Of a stretch of 64,000 nucleotides of DNA, positions 26,936 to 36,700 are shown one piece after another. Both the position numbers and the translations under genes were made by a program. The first letter of the stretch is position 1. Each line of letters opens with the position of its first letter. The notes beneath the pieces are model-generated. The model had not been told where the DNA came from. It ran no database searches and saw only the letters and a program-made list of their open reading frames with translations. The DNA lies in NCBI GenBank assembly GCA_041392785.1, contig JAWKLK010000010.1:186001-250000 (forward strand), written 5' to 3'. The stretch is from OLB9 sp041392785 (GTDB taxonomy: Bacteria > Bacteroidota > Bacteroidia > Chitinophagales > Saprospiraceae).

Positions 26936-29809
26936 TTACTTGAGAGTTACCTCAAAGTCTTGATTAACAATGGACTGTCCTACTATTATCTCAAACTTAT
27001 ACTTTCCAGGTGTCAAATAATATAACCCATCATCGGGCATACTAAATGAAAACTTCAAATTTTTATACCAATCAGAATCTTGTATGGACTTTAAAAAATC
27101 ATGATGCAACTTTGGTTCTACTTGTAATGGTATCTTATAATTTGACAATCCTTGCTTTAAAGTAATTTTTCCTTTTGCAAGCACTTTCTGCTTTTTGCTA
27201 TAAATGTTATAAGCCGCTTCTATTCGCTTCTCGGAATACACTTGGACAGACATAAAACCAGTATCTATTGGTGTGAATACATTGTTTATCCTTCCCCAAT
27301 TTGTATTGTAGACAGGATGGTCTATGTTCAAGATGTTTAATGACGCATAGTCCGACGATTTCAATAAATAAATCGAATTCAAATCTACTTTCCAAAGAGA
27401 TCTTCCATGTGTAGCAATAATCAAATGTTTGTTTTTTTTCTGGATGACAAGATCATGCACTGGTACATTTGGAAAATTTTCTGTTGCAAATGGTGTGAAA
27501 TCTACACCTGCATTAAAACTTATATAAAGTCCTAAATCATTTCCAACATACACTATTTCAGGATGTACCGGATCTTCTTTTACCACGTTTATTGGAGCAT
27601 TTGGTAGGCCGTTTCCAATTTTCTGCCATGATTGCCCATAATCATTAGTAATAAATAGATAAGGTAAAAAATCATCATCACGATAACCATTTGAACTTAC
27701 AAAAGCCCTTTCTTTTACATGCTTTGAAGCTTGAACTCTGCTAATCCATTTTGAAGATGATGGAATCTCCAAATTTATCCATTCGTCTCCACCATTTTTT
27801 GTAAGAAATACATTTCCATCATCAGTTCCAATGTATATAAGTCCAAATTTAAAAATTGATTCATCCAATGTCGTTATGGTTCCAAAGGGTACATTGCCAG
27901 ATTTCATACCATCTGTCAAGTCGAAAGAAATCTCTTCAAACGATTGTCCTTTATCCATGGATCTCAATAATTTATGTGCGCCCATGTATAAGATATCCTG
28001 ATTATGTGGAGATAGTAAAATTGGTGTTTGCCAGTTCCAACGATAAGGTTCATCTCCCAAATCATGTTTCGGTGTGATGAAGTCCCTTTTCATACTTGAT
28101 TTATCAATCCTGAAATAATTACCAAATTGATATCCAGTATACACTAAATTAGGATTTCTATCATCTACTTGAACTTGCATACCATCGCCACCCAACAACA
28201 TTGTATATGGATAGTGGCCTGTAGCCTCCCAATTTCTACTGAATTCATAGTTATGTGTACCAGACCAAACACCATTATCTTGTGTCCCACCATAGACAAA
28301 ATAATTATCTTGATTATCTACTTGAACGGTATAATACTGTCCCACAGCAGGATTGTTGCATTTTAACCAGTTCTTTCCATCATCATAGGAAATATTTAAT
28401 CCTCCATCATTACCACTGATCAAATGACCATCTAACTTCGAGTCAATCCAAAGTGAATGATGATCCACATGTAGATTGTCAGCATCTAAGCTTCTCCATG
28501 TCGCTCCACCATCCGTGGATGACAATAAAGGCACGCCATAAATGTACAACTTCTGATAATCAGACGGATGTACATGAATTCTCCCAAAATAATATCCATA
28601 AGAATAGTATATGTCATCCAAATAATTCTTGTGTGTTTTCACCCATGTTTTTCCATAATCAATACTTTTATACACTTCAGCCCCAATCACTGGTGTATCA
28701 AATAAATTTGTATTGGCATTATCATTATACGAATAGATATCTTTGATCGTGGTTTTTCTCTCCTGCAAGAGTTTTCTAATATTATTAGGATTGTATTTTT
28801 TATGAAATCCATTATTGGCAAGATATGCAGCTATATCTTCGTCACTTTGTTTTAAAAAATCTGCAACTGACATTGTCTTCAACATTTCATTATCGAATCC
28901 TTTGATTCGATTCTGCTTTATTACATCTTTTGGCCTACGATGGTTATTATCAACAATAGCGTAAATGTGTGTTGTATCATTATGTACCGCTATATCAATA
29001 CCAATTCTACCTTTGCCTTCACCTGTAGGAAACCCACTACCATCTTGGGTGATGATATTCCAATTATCTCCCATATCACTTGAAAAATAGATATTCGAAG
29101 CCGTACCACATCCATCAAAATTCCAAGCTTTCCGCATTTTTTCCCACGTTGCAGCCAATATTACATTTGGATCTTTGGGATGAAATAAAATATCTATGAC
29201 ACCGGTTGAATCATTTACAAACAATACCTTTTCCCAGCTTTTACCGCCGTCCATACTTCTGTATAAACCACGTTCAGAGTTTTGAGTATAAAGATGACCT
29301 AATGCAGCAATGAATATCATATTAGGATCTTCGGGATGTAATAATACCCTGCTAATATGATGACTCTCTTCTAAGCCTAAGTGAATCCATGTTTTACCAA
29401 AATCGAGACTTTTATAAATGCCATTTCCCGCATAAGAAGATCTACTTGAATTTTGTTCTCCTGAACCTAATATAATGACTCCACGGTCCCAGTCTACATC
29501 GAAATCACCTATAGTAATAACTTTTTCACTCTGAAATCTTGGTTCGAAGGTGATACCATTATTGTTGGTATACCACAATCCACCACTAGCATAAGAAATA
29601 AAAAATTCAGTTGTATTATTAGGATTGACATCGATATCCGTCACCCTTCCACTATGGACAGTTGGACCAATGCAAGTTGCTGAAAAATTATGGAGTTTTG
29701 GATATGATGATGCAATAGTATCCGAAATTTGGGAAATACCAGCCTTGTAGAAAAAAAATAATACAACAAGAAATGGTAAAGTTGTCTTGGGATTCTTAAT
29801 GTGAATCAT
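26936..29809 (-). CDS. VPS10/sortilin-like BNR (Asp-box) propeller protein, exported
   Basis: About 957 residues. After a signal peptide (NPKTTLPFLVVLFFFYKAGI, cut near SQ) come at least ten Asp-box motifs of the S.D.G..W kind (for example SLDFGKTW, SMDGGKSW, SIDYGKTW, STDGGATW, SMDKGQSF, TNDYGQSW). They are spread over most of the length, as in two stacked beta-propellers of the VPS10 type. A helical insert lies between them (near SVADFLKQSDEDIAAYLANN). The last ~100 residues are a separate beta-rich domain and do not look like a T9SS sorting domain. The longest reading starts at 29845. The ATG at 29809 (MIHIKNPK) places the signal peptide properly. The function is unknown; related bacterial proteins are often annotated as glycosyl hydrolase-like without proof. 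Confidence 0.75.
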   Translation of the reverse strand: MIHIKNPKTTLPFLVVLFFFYKAGISQISDTIASSYPKLHNFSATCIGPTVHSGRVTDIDVNPNNTTEFFISYASGGLWYTNNNGITFEPRFQSEKVITIGDFDVDWDRGVIILGSGEQNSSRSSYAGNGIYKSLDFGKTWIHLGLEESHHISRVLLHPEDPNMIFIAALGHLYTQNSERGLYRSMDGGKSWEKVLFVNDSTGVIDILFHPKDPNVILAATWEKMRKAWNFDGCGTASNIYFSSDMGDNWNIITQDGSGFPTGEGKGRIGIDIAVHNDTTHIYAIVDNNHRRPKDVIKQNRIKGFDNEMLKTMSVADFLKQSDEDIAAYLANNGFHKKYNPNNIRKLLQERKTTIKDIYSYNDNANTNLFDTPVIGAEVYKSIDYGKTWVKTHKNYLDDIYYSYGYYFGRIHVHPSDYQKLYIYGVPLLSSTDGGATWRSLDADNLHVDHHSLWIDSKLDGHLISGNDGGLNISYDDGKNWLKCNNPAVGQYYTVQVDNQDNYFVYGGTQDNGVWSGTHNYEFSRNWEATGHYPYTMLLGGDGMQVQVDDRNPNLVYTGYQFGNYFRIDKSSMKRDFITPKHDLGDEPYRWNWQTPILLSPHNQDILYMGAHKLLRSMDKGQSFEEISFDLTDGMKSGNVPFGTITTLDESIFKFGLIYIGTDDGNVFLTKNGGDEWINLEIPSSSKWISRVQASKHVKERAFVSSNGYRDDDFLPYLFITNDYGQSWQKIGNGLPNAPINVVKEDPVHPEIVYVGNDLGLYISFNAGVDFTPFATENFPNVPVHDLVIQKKNKHLIIATHGRSLWKVDLNSIYLLKSSDYASLNILNIDHPVYNTNWGRINNVFTPIDTGFMSVQVYSEKRIEAAYNIYSKKQKVLAKGKITLKQGLSNYKIPLQVEPKLHHDFLKSIQDSDWYKNLKFSFSMPDDGLYYLTPGKYKFEIIVGQSIVNQDFEVTLK

Positions 29810-29861
29810 TCTAAATATTTGAAAATAATGTCTCTTACGTAGCAATTGCTTCGTATAGGGT

Positions 29862-29869
29862 CAAAATTA
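29862..29869 (-). promoter_or_regulatory. Predicted -7 box for the VPS10-like gene
   Basis: The minus strand reads TAatTTTG, giving a leader of about 45 bases to the ATG at 29809. Confidence 0.45.
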
Positions 29870-29897
29870 CAAATATTATATGAAATTCTTGAAAATT

Positions 29898-30407
29898 TTA
29901 CTTTTTCATCATAGAATCTACTCCATCCGTAAATTCTTGCACAGAAGGAGAATACCCTGTCTTTCCAAGTGCTTCAATCATGAATTGATTTTTCTCCAAA
30001 TCTTTTTTAAGATGAAATACCCAAATAGTAGGATATCCATTTACTCCAAAAGCTTGTTGTAATGACGTGTTTTGAGCTCTGATAGCATCAGGGATTTTCT
30101 TTCTACTAGGAAAGTCCAATTCCAAAAGAACTACATTCTCCCTTGCCCATGTTTTGAACTCTTCTTTGTCGAATACGGATGCTTTCAGTCTCTTACACCA
30201 TCCACACCAATCACTTCCAGTAAAATTGGCCATGATGGGCTTTCCAGTCTTATTAGAAATAGCATAGGCTTCATCAATATTCACGAGCCAACCTTCAATC
30301 TCTGCTTTGTAAATTTCTTGGCTTGATTCTGACGTTTGAGCATTCATAATCACAGGCAAAGACAGAAAAAATATCACAATGATTTTTAGAATTGACTTAT
30401 TATTCAT
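29898..30407 (-). CDS. Exported thioredoxin-family protein (CGWC)
   Basis: A 169-residue protein with a signal peptide (SILKIIVIFFLSLPVIMNA) and one thioredoxin-like domain. The active site is SDWCGWCKRLKASVFD, followed by VVLLELDFPSRKKIP and the cis-Pro region GVNGYPTIWVF. This is the pattern of the thioredoxin_7/DUF255-related periplasmic group of Bacteroidota. The likely role is reduction or isomerisation of disulfides in exported proteins; the partner is not evident. Many of the secreted proteins in this window are Cys-rich, which makes a folding role plausible but unproven. Confidence 0.82.
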   Translation of the reverse strand: MNNKSILKIIVIFFLSLPVIMNAQTSESSQEIYKAEIEGWLVNIDEAYAISNKTGKPIMANFTGSDWCGWCKRLKASVFDKEEFKTWARENVVLLELDFPSRKKIPDAIRAQNTSLQQAFGVNGYPTIWVFHLKKDLEKNQFMIEALGKTGYSPSVQEFTDGVDSMMKK

Positions 30408-30437
30408 TTTGGCAATTAAAAATTTATTTTATGACAA

Positions 30438-30445
30438 CAAAAGTA
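30438..30445 (-). promoter_or_regulatory. Predicted -7 box for the thioredoxin-family gene
   Basis: The minus strand reads TActTTTG, 31 bases before the ATG at 30407. Confidence 0.45.
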
Positions 30446-30558
30446 TGTTTTTTGTATCATTTTTGGTTCTAAATAAGAAATAATTAACTAAAAATGATAT
30501 AAAAGATTCTTTGGTTTTGCTGTTGTAGTACAAACAATTAAAGTTTACAAAAATATTA

Positions 30559-30566
30559 TATCTTTG
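30559..30566 (+). promoter_or_regulatory. Predicted -7 box for the lipoprotein gene
   Basis: TAtcTTTG followed by CG, a full match to the Bacteroidota -7 pattern. It gives a leader of about 85 bases to the ATG at 30658. Confidence 0.5.
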
Positions 30567-30657
30567 CGCTAAAATAAAATGTTGATGGACATTATTTTGG
30601 CTTAATTATACTAAATTGGGCTTTATGACAGTTAACTTATTTAAACGAAAATGTAGC

Positions 30658-31290
30658 ATGAATTTTAATAACAAGCATTTTTTCTATTTAATAATATCAC
30701 TTGCTTTACTCTTTGGATGTAAGAAAGAGGAAACGTATTCATTTTCTACTCCGAGTACATACAGATTTAATAGTCCTTCTCTTACAAACAGACAAGTATT
30801 TGCTATTCAAGATAGTAAGTACACCCAACTGATAGATTCTCTAGGGTCATTTGACAAGTCTAATGAGGAAATAGCAGATACTTTGAATGTATTTATCAAA
30901 CAAAATTTTATTGATCCTTTCATTACAGAAATCACATTAACTGACAGTAAAAATGTAAAGCTTGTGATAAGTCAGTATGACACACTGACAAAAGCATTCA
31001 CTGTGTTAAGAGAAGAAAATTTAGGGTATACTCTGGTTGGTAATGATGTCGAAATAACTGGTTATCCAAACCTTAGCATCAATATTGATACGGATTTTAT
31101 GGAGTTAAGATTATGTAAATCATTTTCAGAAAGATCCATATTTAACTCTGATAAAAATGAGTATCATGAAGAAAACTGCACAACGCGTGATGGAGAATCA
31201 ACAATCAACAATATTGTAGTTTCAAATCCTTCCATTACATATGACACCATTGGATTAGAATATGTGGATTTTATTTACTCTAAGTATTGA
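30658..31290 (+). CDS. Hypothetical lipoprotein
   Basis: The ATG at 30658 yields MNFNNKHFFYLIISLALLFG followed by Cys, a clean lipoprotein signal with lipobox LFGC, so the mature protein is lipid-anchored. An earlier in-frame ATG (30616) would add 14 residues before the signal and is less likely. The mature part (about 190 residues) is acidic, with two late cysteines (LRLCKSF, EENCTTRD) that could form a disulfide. I recognise no domain. It converges on the adenine deaminase gene with a 4-base gap. Confidence 0.72.
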   Translation: MNFNNKHFFYLIISLALLFGCKKEETYSFSTPSTYRFNSPSLTNRQVFAIQDSKYTQLIDSLGSFDKSNEEIADTLNVFIKQNFIDPFITEITLTDSKNVKLVISQYDTLTKAFTVLREENLGYTLVGNDVEITGYPNLSINIDTDFMELRLCKSFSERSIFNSDKNEYHEENCTTRDGESTINNIVVSNPSITYDTIGLEYVDFIYSKY

Positions 31291-31294
31291 TAGT

Positions 31295-32923
31295 TTAGTC
31301 TTGTTTATAAAAACTAAATGTCTCTGCATCGAATAGTCCAAGGTCAGATAATTTAATTTTTGGAATGACCAATAAAGCCATAAATGAAAGTGTCATGAAT
31401 GGCGAGTACAAGTTACACCCCTTTGTTTTAGTCCATTGCGTCATTTCTTCATACATCAGCCCAATTTCCTCTGCATTTTTATCCGTCATTAATCCCGCTA
31501 TTGGGAGTGGTAATTCAATAATTTCTTCCCCATCTACGCAAACCAATCCCCCTTTTGAATTAATAAGTGATGCAATAGATTTCAAAATATCCTTATCTTC
31601 CACTCCAACCGCAATAATATTATGAGAATCATGAGCGACAGTACTGGCTATTGCACCTTTTTTCAAACCAAATCCATGAATCCAACTTACAGCCGCTTGA
31701 GATGGATAGTATCTGTTTATAACACAAATCTTTAGGACGTCATGTGATACCTCAGTTTGTAAATATTCTCCAGATTGATTTGGCTTCCAAGAAAACTTCT
31801 CTGTAACCAAAGCTCCATCAATAGCATGGATAATCTGATGGGATTTAATTTTTTTATTGATGACACGAATATCAATATGAGAAGTATCCTGGATATTGAA
31901 ATTATTAATATAGCCCGATCGATACTGAGGTAAATGTACGTGATTTCCATCAAAAACACTTACCCCATCAATGATTGTAGTGACAACATTGAGTGTTTCT
32001 GCACTTGAAACTATAATGAAATCTGCAGGATCACCTAATCTTAGAGTTCCGACTGAGAGATTATAATGTTCAACTGGATTAATACATGCCATTTGAAGTA
32101 CATCAAATAAATCATAGCCCAAAGCCAAAGCTCTTTGAACTAAAATATTTATATGGCCATGTAAAAGGTCATCGGGATGCTTATCATCACTGCAGAACAT
32201 CAGGTTGTCCTTATAATCAGGAATTAATGGGTGTAGTGCTTCAAAATTTTTAGCTGCAGAACCTTCTCTGATGATGACTTTCATTCCATGTTCTAATTTG
32301 AATAGTGCTTCATCAAAGGTAAAGCATTCATGGTCTGTTGAGATACCTGCTGAAATGTACTTAACGGCATCAGTACCTCCTAATCCAGGCGCATGCCCAT
32401 CTATGGGTTTACCTTGAGATTTAGCTGCTTCGATTTTTGCGAATACATAGGGATCATTATTCAACACGCCAGGATAATTCATCATCTCTGATAAATAATA
32501 AATATCTTCGGATTGCATAAGCTCCCTAATTTCATCGACATGGATGCTTGCTCCTGAATTTTCAAAAGAAGTGGCTGGTACACAGCTCGGAGCACCAAAA
32601 TGGATTTTCATTTTGGCATTCCTCGCATTTTCGATCATAAATTTAATACCATCCATTCCACACACATTGGCAATTTCATGTGGGTCGCTGACCGTCGCAA
32701 TGGTACCATGTTTTAATGCAATCCTAGCAAACTCTAAAGGTGTAAGCATAGAACTCTCAATATGGATATGCGCATCAATAAATCCAGGCAATATCCATGT
32801 ATGATATTCATTATTATTCTCCTGAATGCTAAAAATTTTGCCGTCAATAACAGTTATGTCTCCTGGAAAAATTCTTCTTGCTCTAATATCAATGATATTT
32901 CCTGAAAATATTTTCATATCCAA
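31295..32923 (-). CDS. ade: Adenine deaminase
   Basis: An amidohydrolase that converts adenine to hypoxanthine and ammonia (purine salvage). The 542-residue protein shows the metal-site GFIDAHIHIESSM, then SDPHEIANVCGMDG, PIDGHAPGL and DDKHPDDLLHGHIN. These mark the AdeC/YicP type and not the short adenosine-deaminase-like enzymes. The C-terminal part has the family's VAHDSHNIIAVGV and GGLVCVDGEEI. It begins eight bases after the FKBP isomerase stop, so the two probably share a transcript. Confidence 0.92.
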   Translation of the reverse strand: MDMKIFSGNIIDIRARRIFPGDITVIDGKIFSIQENNNEYHTWILPGFIDAHIHIESSMLTPLEFARIALKHGTIATVSDPHEIANVCGMDGIKFMIENARNAKMKIHFGAPSCVPATSFENSGASIHVDEIRELMQSEDIYYLSEMMNYPGVLNNDPYVFAKIEAAKSQGKPIDGHAPGLGGTDAVKYISAGISTDHECFTFDEALFKLEHGMKVIIREGSAAKNFEALHPLIPDYKDNLMFCSDDKHPDDLLHGHINILVQRALALGYDLFDVLQMACINPVEHYNLSVGTLRLGDPADFIIVSSAETLNVVTTIIDGVSVFDGNHVHLPQYRSGYINNFNIQDTSHIDIRVINKKIKSHQIIHAIDGALVTEKFSWKPNQSGEYLQTEVSHDVLKICVINRYYPSQAAVSWIHGFGLKKGAIASTVAHDSHNIIAVGVEDKDILKSIASLINSKGGLVCVDGEEIIELPLPIAGLMTDKNAEEIGLMYEEMTQWTKTKGCNLYSPFMTLSFMALLVIPKIKLSDLGLFDAETFSFYKQD

Positions 32924-32931
32924 GTGCTATT

Positions 32932-33450
32932 TTAATGATGGTGGTCACCATGTTCGCCACTTTCATGAATATGACCATGCTCAAGCTCCATAGGAGATGC
33001 TTCCCTAACCTGTAAAATTTCACCAATAAAATGCAATGTCCTACCTGACATCGGGTGATTAAAATCTATAAGTATACTTTCTATCTTTTGTTCTAAAATA
33101 ACTCCATGAAAACTTCTACCTTCTCCATCTACCATATCAATAGGTCTACCTGTCACAAGCTGCTCTCTATCAACATTTCCATTTTCATCCTTAAAATTTT
33201 CAATGGCGATATCAATGACAGCACCATCCTCGTATTCACCATAAGCATCTTCTGGTGCTAAGGTAAATTCAAAACTGTCCCCAGCAGTTTTATTTTCTAA
33301 GTGTTCTTCAAATGATGGCAACATCATCCCAATACCAAAAATAAAATTTAGGGCTTGACCACCATATGTTTCTTCTATTAATTCGCCATCCTTATTATCT
33401 TCAAATAGCCTGTAATGCAATGAAACTACTCTTTCTTTTACTATATTCAT
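32932..33450 (-). CDS. SlyD-like FKBP-type peptidyl-prolyl isomerase
   Basis: A 172-residue cytoplasmic protein. The split FKBP domain (VVSLHYRLFEDNKDGELIEE, GGQALNFIFGIGMMLPSFEE) contains an IF (insert-in-flap) domain, including FELAPEDAYGEY-type residues and INHPMSGRTLHFIGEI. This is the SlyD arrangement, combining prolyl isomerase and chaperone activity. The tail is His-rich (HGHIHESGEHGDHHH), as in metal-binding SlyD. It is the first gene of a probable pair with adenine deaminase; no functional link is obvious. Confidence 0.88.
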   Translation of the reverse strand: MNIVKERVVSLHYRLFEDNKDGELIEETYGGQALNFIFGIGMMLPSFEEHLENKTAGDSFEFTLAPEDAYGEYEDGAVIDIAIENFKDENGNVDREQLVTGRPIDMVDGEGRSFHGVILEQKIESILIDFNHPMSGRTLHFIGEILQVREASPMELEHGHIHESGEHGDHHH

Positions 33451-33464
33451 TTTAAATATTTTTA

Positions 33465-33472
33465 CAAAGGTA
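33465..33472 (-). promoter_or_regulatory. Predicted -7 box for the SlyD-like/ade operon
   Basis: The minus strand reads TAccTTTG, 14 bases before the ATG at 33450, implying a very short leader. Confidence 0.5.
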
Positions 33473-33795
33473 ACTTATATTGTTTAGGTTACTAGCAATC
33501 TTAATCATTTTACGTCTTTGAAAATGTATTCTAATGAGGATGATTCAGGTAAGTAAAAGTTTTATCATGGTTTTCCTTGATTTGTCAAATTAAAAAAATA
33601 AAATTATTCAATAAGTATTTCATATTAAAAAAAAACTATTATCTTTGTATCATCCAATTTCGGCTAACATTCTTATTTGGAAAGTTTAGCTGAGAAATTT
33701 TCTAGTATTTCCCTATCATAGTTTTGGTTTTTTATTTGTCATGTTGCATTTACATGTCAATTATTCTTTATTAAAATAGTAATCAATATTAAAAA
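33473..33795. other. Intergenic region between divergent genes with a long T9SS-cargo leader
   Basis: About 320 AT-rich bases without a gene. It holds the promoter at 33640-33647 and a leader of about 145 bases for the next gene. In the leader, GCTAAC near 33663 and GTTTAGC near 33685 could pair imperfectly. CATGT (33740-33744) and ACATG (33752-33756) form a small perfect hairpin. Nothing else was recognised. Confidence 0.5.
33640..33647 (+). promoter_or_regulatory. Predicted -7 box for the Cys-rich T9SS cargo gene
   Basis: TAtcTTTG followed by TAT, a full match to TAnnTTTG. It would give a leader of about 145 bases before the ATG at 33796. Confidence 0.55.
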
Positions 33796-36700
33796 ATGAA
33801 ACAAATTTTCACACTCATTCTTTTTTTTAGTTTTCACCTTTTGTTTGGACAATTAGACTGCTTCGTCTCTGCGACGCAAATCAGTTGTTCTTCAGATTTT
33901 ATCGATGCAAATGTGGAAAATGGTACGAATGTGATCACAGGTGGTTATTGTGGTTCTACTATTACAGGATATACAGGTTTTGAAAAATCTTACAAATTTA
34001 CATTGCAACAAAAAGCTACAGTATATCTTAAAATTACTGACCTTACGGCAGATTTAGATTTGTTTTTGTTACGCTCATGTCAGGTTAGTGACTGTATAGC
34101 AAGTAGTACACAACCTGCAACTGTTAACTCCGAATTTATTGCAGTAACCTTAGATCCGGGAACTTATTATGCGATTGTAGACGGGTGGAATGGTGCCGTC
34201 AGTAAATATAATTTAAGCTTAAGTTGCACACCGAATGACGGTCAGGTGATTTGTACCAACGCAAAGCCATTAGAATGTAACAGGACAGTTACGGATTCAA
34301 CCACACTTGGATTGAACAATGCAGTGGGACCGTATTGTAGCAATTTGTCCAATTATATCGGAAAAGAAAAAGTATATTCTATCAATGTTACTTCATATTC
34401 TCGTATTCAAGCTACATTGAAGGGATTTACACAAAATGAAGATTTATTTTTATTATCAGAATGTGACAAATTGAAGTGCCTTGCATCAAGCACAAAAACT
34501 GGACTTCTGCAAGAGGACATAGGTATCAACCTTCAACCAGGAAAATATTATCTTGTTGTGGATGGCCTGACGAGTATCAATACAAAATACCAGCTTTCTC
34601 TTACTTGTACACCTATCAATAACGCTGCAACTCTGGACTGTAATACGGCTATTACTGTCAATTATTCAGGCAATGGAAGTGATCTGAAGTTTAATTATGT
34701 TTTCTCAGGGGCGTCAACTCACCGATTCATTCAATGGAGATACAATTCAACCATATTATCTACGCAATCCAATGTAAATCTACTATTTCAAGGGGCAGGT
34801 ACGTATAATATCTGTGCAGATTATGAAGACCTTGCTACTGGACAAATTAAATCTTGCTGTAAACAGTCGTGTATTGCTTTACCAAATAACTGTGAAGACA
34901 TTATTCAGTATCAATACACAAATGGCTACTATACTTTGAGTCTTGCTGGAAACCAAAGTCAATATCAAAATGTGACATGGCGAAATGATACTGATGGTCT
35001 TCCACTAAATCCAAATTATGTTCCAGCAAGTTGTAGGATAATCACTGCTACTGTGAGTTACTATAATTCTGCTTCTGGTTGCTGGACCTTATGTTGTAGA
35101 ACAATAAATCTTTGTCCTCCTTTAGGATGTGAAAATGATATAAGTTTTTATTATAATTCATCATCGAATGCATATCAATTTTCTTTTTCAAATCCGTATG
35201 CTACGAATATCGTTTGGAAATTTGAAGACACAAATACTACCCTGCCAAATGGACAATTCTATGTACCATCTAACTGGACATGTCAAGAAAGAACAGTATC
35301 TGTATATTATAAAGATATATCAACAAATTGTTGGAGAGTTTGCTCAAAACGTGTTACAATTTGTCCTCCGATCAATTGCCAAAATGCAATTTCATATGTG
35401 TACAATAGTATCGCAAACAAATTTGTGTTTACCCTCGCTAATTCATATGGTACAAGTCAGATATGGAAGTTTGAAGAAACAAATACCATTTTACCGAATG
35501 GAGAATTTTTCGTTCCATCTAATTGGTCTTGTAGGGAAGTAACCGTATCAGTTTATTATTTTGATATCAGCTCCCAATGTTATAGAGTCTGTTCTAAAAT
35601 TGTAACAATATGTCCACCGATAAACTGTGAAACTGCCATCCAATATACTTATGTCCCAAGTGGTAATAAATATCAATTCACATTGAATGTTCCAGGGGCA
35701 CAATTCCCATCTTGGTATTTTGAAGAGGGTGGAACAAGCCTACCAAATGGTACATTTTATCTCCCATCAAACTGGACATGTCAAGAAAAAACCGTTGTGG
35801 TCCATTATTATGATTCGTTTAGTTCATGTTGGAGGGTTTGTTCGCGCATCATAACGATTTGCCCACCTGTGACTTGTGAAAATGCTATCGATTATACTTT
35901 CAATACAGTCACAAACGCTTACCATTTTAGTCTAAATATTCCTGGTGCTACTTCAATATCATGGCAATTTGATGATACACATACCAGTATTCCTAATGGA
36001 ACATTCGTAATTCCTGCAAACTGGACATGTCAAGATAGACCTGTGTCAGTATATTATTATTACCCAGGTTCAAATTGTTGGAGGGTGTGTTGTAAATGGG
36101 TAAGTATATGCCCACCAACAAATTGTAATGATGTTATACATTATAAATACAATCCAGATGGTGATGCCATTGTCCTATCTTATTCGGGATCAAATGTATC
36201 TCAATTAACCTGGACAAACGAGACCACGGGTACTCAAATTGGTACTGTAGGTTCTACCCAGGTAGTTTATTCACTTACTGGCCTTTCATGTGCTACACAT
36301 ACCTTTAGTATCAAATACTACGAAAATGGTTCATGGAAAATGTGTTGTAAAAACATATATGTATGTAATCCTAATCACTGCAGCAACACCATTACGTCTC
36401 AATCAAATGGCAATACCTTAACAGTCAGTGTACCTTCAGTTTATCAAGATATCGAATGGATAAATCCTAACACAAACACTGTTTTAGGAACTGGCAATAC
36501 TTTACAAATTCCTATTGTGAATGGTACTTATTCAGGTTTAATAGCCGTAAATTATTATGATCCAGCAAACTTGCATTATAAAACTTGTGCAAAACAATTG
36601 GAGGCAAGTTGTCCAAAACCTTTACCTGATTTTTCATTCACAATAAATGGAGATGTAGTGAGTTTTTCAAATGCATCATTAGATGCCACAAGTTATTCTT

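Noticed and set aside
34636..36615. CRISPR-like regular repeat
   Set aside because: Period is 249 bases, in frame and coding; it is a protein repeat, and no cas genes are present.
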